A stretch of 64,000 nt of DNA from Paramacrobiotus metropolitanus (taxonomy: Eukaryota > Tardigrada > Eutardigrada > Parachela > Macrobiotidae): contig NW_026570509.1 of NCBI RefSeq assembly GCF_019649055.1, forward strand, positions 1 through 64,000, read 5' to 3'. Shown piece after piece: positions 52,274 through 62,019 of the stretch. Position 1 is the stretch's first letter. Every line of letters starts with the position of its first letter. A program made the position numbers and the translations under genes. The notes under the pieces were generated by a model. The model saw only the letters and a list, made by a program, of their open reading frames with translations, ran no database searches and had not been told where the DNA came from.

Positions 52274-54999
52274 CATACGCTATTTTCGCGGATAACAAAT
52301 CAAAAATCGTGTGGAACAAAAGTTGTCACAAGCGAATGGCAAGTGAACTCTGGTCCGTTAAGCGATCTTTTTGTGTTTCTTCGCTTTCGAAACTAGATTC
52401 TGAGGCTTTGTTCATTTTCAAAGGGACTAAATATTAGTAAAAAATTATATCCGTTCTAGCCAATTTGTTCAATGTTCACTTTAGAGAGGTGTTCAGTATA
52501 CGCGAGGGCCCCCTTGTGTTGTAGTCTAGGAGACGCGCCGGTTCCGTAACGACCGTTCAATGTACAACAGTTTCGATTTACGTGAGTGTTCAAAGTCACA
52601 GGTTTTACTGTACAAGTCTATGGAAGATAAAAGTGTTTCAAGGCGGCCACCTCGATCATTGATGACGCACAGTATTCTGTAGAATTAGAACAGAAGAATT
52701 AGAATAATAATTAATAAAGTTAGAATTAGAATTATTAATTGTTATTATTATTAATTAGTCTGTATTAGTAGAGTTTTTTCTGCAAGCTGCTATAAACACC
52801 CAAAAAATGCTCAGTGTCACTCCACCTTGTTAACCGCACTGCTCGTTACTATTCACTTAAAGGTTTCGATTTTGGGACTTCTGAATCGCCCATAAAAAGT
52901 TACACCGGAAGCTGCAAAACGAAACACGAGACGACACAATTAATTTATCTCACAATTGTCCGAACTTGGCGTAGCTGGGCTGGCTTTATACTCGCTTCCT
53001 CGTTAATTAAATGACAGAATAAAATAACTGAATTATGGTACAAAAAAAAACACTTCAAAGCGTTCATAAGCCCATCAGTACTCATTATGCTAACCGCCGA
53101 AGGCGCGTACCCCTTTGTAAAACTAACACATGATAATAATAAAGTATTTTTTATTAAGTATTTATTGGGCATTTTTTAAGCTCCCTATATTTTGACACTC
53201 GGTGCTGACTGCTGATAAGTATAAGTATAAGTATATGTAAGTATAAGCTACGGCAGTTGTTCATGGAAATAATTACATCCAAATGATCCAACAACATTAC
53301 ACCACTACTTGCACTGCTCCGTAACTTACCGGGGCACACAGGCGCCCTCCAAATTCAAAAATTTTTTGTTTTTTGTAAAAAGGCAGCATAGTAATATAGT
53401 ATGCGTAAAAAATATTTTCAGCTGCTATCGTCAAGGGGGCGTACATACAGTACACATAGTACACTTAGTACACCTAGTACCGTAGTACCTACCGGTAGTA
53501 GTTCATACAGTACACCTAGTAGCCGTGTCAGACAATGCAAAATATTTCATTTCAAATTTCAGTACGAGTACAATTTTTGGACTTTCGGTAGCCAACTTTC
53601 TCGGTAGATATATCTAGCAGCCAGCGCGCTAATTCTGTGCGGACTAGCGTGAGCCACTCAGCATCTCCGCAGTATGCATGACTGCAGAAGTAGCGATACC
53701 TCTTCATCACTTCGTGCACATCGGTTTGTGGAAACGTGGAATGCTGTTGTTATCCGCGTAGTAAACAACACTAGGAGTCGCATCATGGATCTGAGTTACT
53801 GGGAATTGACATAATAAAATAGCATTTACAAAAAGAAGAATAGTAATAGTCATGGCGGTGGCGGAAAGCCGTGCTCTGTTTTGTGCTTGCTAGTCAGTGG
53901 TCAGTAATATGGACTATCTATAGAAGTATAGGCCGGTAATATGCTCAGAACTTTCGCGCATTCTGAGCTGCTTACATTAATAATTTATTTTTTGAATTTT
54001 TGTCTCCTGTAACTCCCAAAACCAATGTTTCGCGCTCGAACACCTGAATTTCGTACAAATTAACTTACAGCGCAAAAGCGTGTTGGGTGGTGCGCAGAAG
54101 CTCTCGTTCAAGTACAGTACTCGCGCTACAGTACGGCCGTTTCTGTGCAGTTCCCGTTGATAACTAATGAGGAAGAAGGTGTAAACAACACACATAAATT
54201 AGACGGCTACAAAATGCCATTGCTAAACCATTCAAAAAACTTTAATAAATTTTCGGTCGATAATTTGAACTTTATTGAACTTTCACGTGATCATTGAATT
54301 TTTTTGACAGTACTGGCAGTACTTTACCTAAAGTACTGACTTATCATCGATTTACGGATTCACGGCATCTGGGAATTTTACAAAGTACTGGCAGTACAGT
54401 ACTTGCAATTTTAGGCTTTTAAAATGGCGGACTTTGAATGCTCTAATTGTACGGTTTAATAGTTAGATACTAAGCACATTAAGTTATAATAATGATTAGG
54501 AGCACTATCACAATAACTGTACAAGCTCATTGAGACAAATGGAGAGCATCCGAAATCCTGATCGAGACGATTAGTATTCAACGGCAACCTCTAAGCTGCT
54601 CCCAGTGGAGTTGTTAAAACAGACACGATAAAACGAAATTTGATGGTTCATCGGTGGCCGTCATCGACTTTAGTGAACATGTTCGCAATTGCATAGCTGA
54701 ATTTTGGGTAATTCGCTATGTTAGCCAACGCCTGTGCGATCTGTAAAATGTGCACAGCAGTTGGTCAGCGAATGTTAGTCAGTTAATCAGTTCAAAAGTC
54801 ATTGGGAAAGCAAGGGCAAGAGCAAGATCGATTTCAGAACATTTAGATCTTTTGGAAGGTCATCTATGCATAACTGGTCGTTTCGTACAAGCACTGTACA
54901 CATTTAGATATTTCTGGTTTAACTAGCACCAGTGAGGTACAGAATACAGATACACATCTTCATTACCAATCTCATTTTTACAGCTACAATCATAATTAC
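52274..54999. other. Interior of the 8.5-kb insertion, no gene seen
   Basis: 52675-52760 is an aattagaat-type AT repeat; 53440-53525 is an agtacac(c/t)tagt microsatellite; 54305-54415 is a diverged piece resembling the 75-bp satellite (cagtactttac..aaagtactgactt). No convincing ORF. Confidence 0.4.
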
Positions 55000-56070
55000 A
55001 TTGGGACGGCGAGCACGGACAAGCACGGGCGTTGGCAGCGTGCACGGGTGACCTCTATGGGTCCGCACGGGTGCTGGCTGCGTGTACGGGAAGTCGCCAT
55101 GGGTTTTCGCTGTTGTACACAGATACAAGACAAACGGCATCTCTTTTCCCTCGCTTCAGTACTGCAGCCGCAAAACCGGTTTAGATGCTAAATGGCTGAA
55201 TCCAATGTGTCACGTGTGCGCTCACACACGGCAGCGATGCAGCAGGGGGAAGAGATAAACGGTACTAAAGCGAGGGGAAAGAGATGGCGTTTGCCTTGTA
55301 TTGTAGCAGTGCCGTATGACAGTGTACTAACTAAATTTTTCGAGGTCGTTTTGAGAAAACATTTCCCGTCCCGCTGACTTCTAGACCCGAAAATGTGTAA
55401 ATTTTCCAGGAACTTGTCCTTTTGATTAGCAGCTTTAAAGCTTTTCCCAGATCAGTCTGCAGCAAATATCGGTCAGGTGCTACATATGAGAAGCATAATT
55501 AATCGAACCACAATTGTTGGAACGTAATTATTGGAACTTTTTGCCCCCGTATCACCTCTACTCTGTACTAGTTCAGATACCGTTTTGAGGTTCGTTAATT
55601 TCAGTCTGTCCGTCGGGAACACTTCGTGAACTTTTGACATTATTTAACGTCGAAAACTTCTGCGCAGCGAAAACCTGAGAAAACATGCAAAACATAATTA
55701 AAACGCAAGAATAACCTAAAATACATAAGAAACCATAAGAAAAACTCTTTAGAAGCTCAAAAATCTGAAACTAGACCGACAAGCAAGCTGTTGGTCAACA
55801 AAACAGTTTCTGCAAAATTTCGGCAGCAAAACTGTTGAAAGCGAATTGTCGGTCAGCAGTCTGTCGGTCAGCAGGCTGGGTGAATCAGCAGTACTTCGCT
55901 TTTACCATTATTTCGAACGGTAGCACTGTACAATATAAAGTATGCGAAAGAAAGCGAAGTAAATTGACATGCTACTGCCAAAAATAAAACCCGTTCCGGA
56001 AACCCGTGCACTGCAGCCGAACCCCGTATAAACACCCGTGCACACAGCCAACGCCCGTGTTTTCCTTTTT
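55000..56070. mobile_element. GC-rich fold-back unit 2
   Basis: The left end 55005-55095 has gcacgggcgttggcagcgtg and gcacgggtgctggctgcgtg; the right end 56003-56060 has the reverse complement (cccgtgcacacagccaacg). Same end words and same inverted layout as 50100-50900, with a different interior. Confidence 0.5.
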
Positions 56071-56559
56071 TCCTTTGAAGGCAGCATTAACTAAGATTTA
56101 TTATATTACTGAGCAAATGCAACCACCGTATTCTGTACTTACAAATGACTGAAATCCACATTACAGTACAAAAAAGGTGGGAAGGAAAAGTCAGTCCTCA
56201 TTTTGTATTACTGAGCAGTGAGCAATGGCTGGCGTGGTTTCGGCTAAACAAAAATGGCTATCTGCTCACGGTCAGATCGCTGATTTTTGTTTCTCGTAAG
56301 CCACTTGTTGTATCGCAAATGGCTTAGACTCATTCAAAAGACAATTTTATAATTACTGAACTGAAACTAACAGATAACGATCAAAATAAGTAGATAAGGT
56401 GCGACCGCACACTGACCGTCCAATTTCCACTTAATTTATTGTAAACTACTTAATTTATTATGAACAAGCAAAACAAAATTTATAAAATAATATTAAAAGC
56501 ACCGTATTCTGCTCGTGAGCAGTTTTTTCAACATTCTTTCCAATAGTACATAAACTGCC

Positions 56560-57245
56560 CAAACTGTGCAGTACTTTGCACAAAGTACTGACTTTTCACC
56601 GATTCACGGAATTAGGTATATGTGGATAGATACACAAACTGTGCAGTACTTTACACAAAGTACTGACTTTTCACCGATTCACGGAATTAGGTATATGTGG
56701 ATAGATACAAACTGTGCAGTACTTTACACAAAGTACTGACTTTTCACCGATTCACGGAATTAGGTATATGTGGATAGATACACAAACTGTGCAGTGCTTT
56801 ACACAAAGTACTGACTTTTCACCGATTCACGGAATTAGGTATATGTGGATAGATACACAAACTGTGCAGTACTTTACACAAAGTACTGACTTTTCACCGA
56901 TTCACGGAATTAGGTATATGTGGATAGATACACAAACTGTGCAGTGCTTTACACAAAGTACTGACTTTTCACCGATTCACGGAATTAGGTATATGTGGAT
57001 AGATACACAAACTGTGCAGTACTTTACACAAAGCACTGACTTTTCACCGATTCACGGAATTAGGTATATGTGGATAGATACATAAACTGTGCAGTGCTTT
57101 ACACAAAGTACTGACTTTTCACCGATTCACGGAATTAGGTATATGTGGATAGATACATAAACTGTGCATTACTTTACACAAAGTACTGACTTTTCGCAAA
57201 TTCACGGATTCAAGGCATGTGGGAAGTATAAACTACTGTGCAGTA
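56560..57245 (+). repeat. 75-bp tandem satellite, about nine units
   Basis: Unit starts (gtgcag)at 56566, 56641, 56714, 56789, 56864, 56939, 57014, 57089 and 57164; one unit is 73 bp, the others 75. Each contains agtactttacacaaagtac, an inverted agtac pair, and accgattcacggaattagg. As 75 is a multiple of three, a repeated 25-residue ORF appears (56714-57085), which I do not regard as a gene. Confidence 0.9.
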
Positions 57246-57472
57246 CTTTAAATAAAGTAAAGTGTAGAGAACAACAAGTTAGGTACAAGTTCGTACGATC
57301 AACTGCTGTGAACCCGTGCTTATTTTAATCGTACAATATTTCTTAGATTTTTAGTACAAATCGATGCCGTACAAGATTTCTTAAAAAATGAGAAACTCCT
57401 GCGCATAGCGTTGACCTTAATTTAGCGTTGAATAATTACGGTAAATTAACCGGTATAAATATTGTAGATACA

Positions 57473-60400
57473 ATGGAGGCGACGCAGTGTTATCGCTGCC
57501 GTTACAATGCCAATCGCCGAAAATGCGCCGAATGTCTCTTCGGAGATAAACTGTACAGCGAACAGGAGAAGGACACCGTCGTGAGCCGATTGGTGAACGA
57601 GGTCCTTAACTGCAATCTGGATACGTATGTCACACTTGGCGAGACGCACTTCGAGCCGGTATTCCAAGCTAAACCTTGGCTGCGTATCAGGATGAATGAC
57701 GCAGCCCGGAAACTCATAGCCGCTCGTGAACCACAGTGGTGCGATATGCCACTGCCTGCCGATTTGCCGTCGCAGCCTAATTACGTTGCGCCGATGCAGC
57801 TGCCGATCAGTTACCCTGCACCAGTGCAGATGCCGATGAATCAGGTAATTAATTCTGATTCTGAGACCGATACTTTTTCTTTGAGTGATTGGGAATGTAT
57901 CCCACTAAATCGTAATATTCCCAGTCGGTGGGAAATAGACGCATTACAATTAACTGATAATATGCCGCAGGGATACACAACGAATTCCATGTCGCCGCAG
58001 CAGATGTTGCAGTACCAGCAATATCAGCAGTACCAGTCGACACAGTATCAGCCAGCGCAATATGCGCAATACCAGCAGCAAGCAGATGCCGCTTTTAATC
58101 AGCCGCAGTACCAATACTACCGACAGCAGAACGAACAGGTAAATAGCCTAATAATTCCTGCTTGCCGATTATGTATGACGCAGCCGTCTAATACACTGCT
58201 TTTACAGCAGGCGCCGAGTAGTGCTAGCAGTGCAGGGACTTCCGATCCTTGGCTGCATGAGCGCGAATACCGAGGACATACTGCACAACAGCAGTATCCC
58301 AGCCGAGCTGCATCACAGCAGCGTAAAGCCGAACCGCAACCCAGCACGTCGCGTGTACAGCCAGACGCGCGTGTCGGACTGTCGAAACAAGTAGGTAGTT
58401 TGTCTATCGACGACTCTAATACGTCGATTAAAGAGCCGTCCTCTACGGACAGTAGCCGATCTGTATTTGGTGCTCGTCACCGCATTGAATATACGCTAGA
58501 GCCGTCTGAAAACCACTCTCATTCTGGCAAAAATATCGTAGTTGCCGGGGGAGATCTGTCGAAATATGATAATAAAAAATCCGCTGATTTGCAGAGCCGT
58601 GGCAGACAGCGCGGAAGTCAGTCGAATATCCGTTCTGCTGGTTATCAGCAGCGCAGCGAACCGAGTAAACCACAGAATAATCAGCCGGCTGAATCTCAGC
58701 AACCGCCGCCGCGTGAGAGTAATTCTCGCGATAACCGTGGTGTTCGACGACCACGCCAGCCGACCATCGATCCTAACAGAATTCTGCGCGATGTGACGCA
58801 GTATACCAGCGACTTGGGTATTTATATACACAAGCTAGCTACCGTCGCCGATATAGCGAAGACAAATGCGCCGGAAATGTTGTGTTTCAAGAAAATGATC
58901 CAGAATGCCGTGGCATTTCTGGGGAAGATAGGACTGAGCGACCGAATGATGGAGTTTGATTACTCCACTGTCGATTTATCGCGTTCGTTGGAAATAATTA
59001 CGTACGCGTCGAGCCGCCGTAATAACCTCCGTACAGTGCTGGATAAAAAGCATTTGTACACGCCGATCACTGCCGTCGATATTGAGATTATTTCTCAATT
59101 CAAAATTTATGGAGATCCGGTAACCGAAAAGTTCCTAATGCAGTTTATACTGCCACAAGCCGATCCTGCGAAGTTTTTCTTCTTCTGTAAAATCGCTCAC
59201 TACCTGAATCAGGAACTGAATGAGCGGAACATTGACTGGATGCCGATTCCCTATAATACGGGATTAAAATTCGCCGCTATGAGTATCGCAGCCGCATTAC
59301 TTGGTAGCCACAGCGCCCACAAGGCGATCTACCAAAGTAAGGAAAGAGCCGAATATGCCTTGTTAAAGGATTTAATCGAAATGCTAGGGAAGCCGCTCAC
59401 CGAACAGCAGGAAGCACAGGTGTTGAAAGACACTCTGGCTGCTGCCGGTCATGTCGAAATGGACACTGACGAAGCCGATCGTTTTTACGATGACATTAAT
59501 ATCCGTATGAAGCGATACGGAGATCGTAAGACGCAGTTCGATAAGGGCCAGCTGTATAAAAAGCGACCGTTGCCCGATTCGCCAGACGCTCCTACGGGAA
59601 GTAAAACTGTACAGCCGGAGCCGAAATTCCGAAATAATCGGAGAAACCAGTCAGGTGATCCTGCAAAGCCGCAACTGGGAGTAATGGGCGGAAAACAGCC
59701 TGTCCAGCCGACAGCTCCCATTACACAGCCGATTATCATTCCAGTGGTGAAACCGAATTTGCCATTGGCAAAGTTCGGATCCGCGCCGTCGTTGTTGAAC
59801 ACGACGACTGTGAAATCATCCGGTACGAATACCGATAAGCAAGATAAAAATACCTTGCGATCGCCGGCCAATAATGGCGATAAAATTAATAATGAGCCGA
59901 ATGTTGTAGATAATGTACGGAAACAGCAATTGCCGACTGTTCCCACGCCAGCCGAACCGATTGTTGCAGCTGATGTTGAACAACAGTCAGTAGTTATTAC
60001 GCAGCCGACACAGGTAGGAACAGTGCCTGTGTTCCCGCCGACTTGTGAGACCTTCGACGAGAAGGAACTTGCGAAATTGCCGTTATCTCGGATGAATAAA
60101 GCCGTGATTTTTATGTTACGACACAGTCGTACCAAGATCATGTTGAGCCGTCGTCCAATGAGTATGTGGAAAACATGCTTGTTGAATTGAGAAAGAAGAC
60201 GCTGAGACAGATGACCGATCATGAATATATGTTTTATATTCGATATGAAAATCCGGAGCGATTACCTGTTTGGACGGGTAGATCACCAGAAAAGCCGATT
60301 GCGCCGCAAGGCGATGAAGCCGACGTTTTCCACGAGACAGTGGAAGAGTTGCCGGTGCGACCAGCACTTTCTGAGGTACTTGGCGATGCTTTGAATGCAG

Positions 60401-60492
60401 TCGCCGCAGCCGAATCTGCTCCTGACACTGCCGGCGCTGACGCTGACGTTGATATGCTGCCGGATGCGGGTGCGGATAAAGCTGCTGAATAA
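57473..60492 (+). CDS. Large unrecognised protein (about 1000 aa) in the 3' part of the LTR element
   Basis: ATG at 57473. Residues 1-30 form a zinc-type pair (CYRCRYNANRRKCAEC). A folded block with a WLRIRMNDAARKLI helix follows, then a Gln/Pro/Ser-rich region of about 300 residues (QYQQYQQYQSTQYQ), a helical domain (about 450-680; MQFILPQADPAKFFFF, AMSIAAALLGSHSAH, LIEMLGKPL) and a disordered tail. The frame ends at 60190, but an indel in a T-run near 60110 probably joins the frame running to 60492 (MTDHEYMFYIRYENPERLP). It stands where an env-like third ORF would be. A broken homologue lies at 14720-16960 (-). No named family recognised; a Gag or capsid-type role is conceivable. Confidence 0.7.
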
Positions 60493-60704
60493 ACGTCGTG
60501 GTTGGAGGATAGAGCAAGCCTCCGGAATGGAACGCATCATACGGAATGGATCTCATAATTTTCGCCATATTTTTTGTATTTTCCTGATTGTTAACCATAG
60601 CGTATATGCCGCCAAATGGGTCGCATTTTGCTCATAAATTTGCTCACTGTTTTGTTTGCGATTGTGGTAGCCTCGGGGGGCCTCGGCCGTTCCGCCCCGT
60701 GGCA
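60493..60704 (+). other. 3' untranslated part of the LTR element
   Basis: No ORF. tagcctcggggggcctcgg (about 60668-60687) is the only G-rich run before the 3' LTR and is an atypical polypurine-tract candidate. Confidence 0.35.
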
Positions 60705-61015
60705 TGCTAGATGATCGGTGCCACCGCCCAGGATAGTGGGTTACGTTTGGGCGTTTAGGGCAGCACCGATTCTGCCGTGTTCGAGTGTGTGGCATTTTTC
60801 AGTTGGTTTTTGCACGCTTCCAAATCTGGAATAAATTCCAGATTTGTTCCATTTTCGCCTTGTGGTTGTCTTTGCCGCCGTATTTCCTTTCTGGAATACA
60901 GCGTTTTCATTCGGGCTTTATGCCTTTATTGTTCCTCTTTGCTACACAATAAAGATCGTTTTGGTTGTGGCCGCGTTTGGGCACATTTCTGTGTGGCAGT
61001 CGCAGGCCACTTTCA
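60705..61015 (+). repeat. 3' LTR
   Basis: 311 bp, same ends as the 5' LTR. It differs by extra T in four T-runs and about one substitution (ttgttcc for ttattcc). It is followed by the right AAAG target duplication (61016-61019). Confidence 0.9.
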
Positions 61016-61165
61016 AAAGGAATATCTTCGCCAGACTCGGCTGACCGTATTTTTGAAAATCCATTCCAAAATCCAGCCGACTTTGTGTTTTTTTCTGGCT
61101 TATGTGGAGCTAACACGCCAGCTTTTACTTCCGCCTCAATTTCATTAACGGAACGCGACCTACAC
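61016..61165 (-). pseudogene. hAT-type gene, 5' part of the BED-finger exon
   Basis: The exon probably starts after tttttgtgtag (acceptor, 61166) and reads RSVNEIEAEVKAGVLAPHKP, then KSAGFWNGFSKIRSAESGED, the aromatic part of a BED finger, breaking off at the LTR element. The other half is at 43212-43693. Together they show that one ancestral exon was split by the 17.3-kb insertion. Confidence 0.65.
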
Positions 61166-62019
61166 AAAAATTTGCTGATCACAATTCTGTTTTCAGTAAC
61201 TTGCTCATGATATGATCAGAATACGAGTATATACGTATGTAATATGTATCGTAATATCCTATAATAACAGCAGATGTATTGTTATACTTTGAAGAATATC
61301 GCTTAGTCATCCAAAAACTGCACATTAATAGTTTCTAGAGCAAATATAAGAGTAATATAAGTATTACAAACATACAGCTCTTTCAGTTGAGATTCTGGAA
61401 CTTTCCGCCGCTTGTTCTTCTTGGGGTCGCCCGCGTCTCCATTTCTCTACGGCTTCTCGTTTCCCTCCTCGTCGGAAATTGTGATAAACGTTCTTTTCGA
61501 CATATTTTACACTTGCAAACAACTTAGCTCAGAATACCGAGTTAAAACATTGTGCGGTTAAGATGCGTAAGTCGAAAGCACCATATTTCGATTCTCGGTA
61601 TTAGATTACTGAGAGTGAGAGGTCAGGCTAATGACAATCTTTAGTACGTAAGTGGATTGAAAGAAGTTCTTCACAGTTACAAATTGCAATAACCGCAGCG
61701 TTTATTAATAAAATGAGCTGTGAGCAATACGGTGGTGGTAGCTTTACATGTGAATTTGCAAATGTTCACTGTGACGAGCGCTGAAACTGCATTACTGCAT
61801 GCAGTTGTTTCGTTTAAGGCGAGAGCGAAGTTGCGATAAATGTGAACCGGAGGTCCGGAACCAGCTTCATTGAAATTGTTGTTTACTTTTTTATTTAGAA
61901 AACGCCGTGCCGTAACTAATCGTAGCAAGCATTTTATCCGGTTACGGCATTACCGTAACCAGGTTATATACGGTTAAGTACGGTACTCTTGTTACCGCAC
62001 GCATTTTTTATACGGATCC
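61166..62019. other. No firm gene; tacggt-rich tail of the downstream element at right
   Basis: 61390-61490 (-) could encode a short Lys-rich stretch (KKNKRRKVPESQL), possibly an upstream exon of the hAT-type gene, but with a stop. 61935-62019 is a degenerate (a)ccgtaac / tacggt repeat, probably the 3' tail of the non-LTR element. Confidence 0.35.

Larger units (their letters stand above)
48901..57416. mobile_element. 8.5-kb insertion with 11-bp target duplication and 16-bp inverted ends
   Basis: The 11-bp TTAATTTAGCG occurs at 48890-48900 and 57417-57427, and gctatgcgcaggagtt (48906-48921) is inverted at 57394-57409, 5 and 7 bp from the ends. A 9-11-bp duplication is typical of Mutator-like elements, but no transposase is seen. 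The interior is a patchwork: short LTR element, two GC-rich fold-back units, satellite, AT-rich filler. The GCCG signature of the host element stops at both borders. Confidence 0.7.
43694..61015 (+). mobile_element. Ty3/gypsy-type LTR retrotransposon (17.3 kb including an 8.5-kb insertion)
   Basis: LTRs at 43694-44000 and 60705-61015 begin TGCTAG and end TTTCA; a 4-bp target duplication AAAG flanks them (43690-43693, 61016-61019), and removing the element rejoins a BED-finger frame. Inside: a 1.8-kb leader, a gag start (45802), an RNase H-integrase ORF (46227-48257), a structured non-coding stretch (48258-48900), the 8.5-kb insertion (48901-57416) and a large unrecognised ORF (57473-60492). 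Protease and RT are missing between gag and RNase H. The LTRs differ essentially by T-run length, so insertion was recent. Confidence 0.85.

Noticed and set aside
56714-57085. 123-aa ORF made of 25-residue repeats
   Set aside because: It arises because the satellite period (75 bp) is a multiple of three and the units lack stops.
56560-57245. CRISPR-like array
   Set aside because: Units are directly adjacent with no unique spacers; eukaryotic context; a plain tandem satellite.
59485-60222. 245-aa minus-strand ORF
   Set aside because: Antisense of the large ORF; no domain, and opposite to the element's coding direction.
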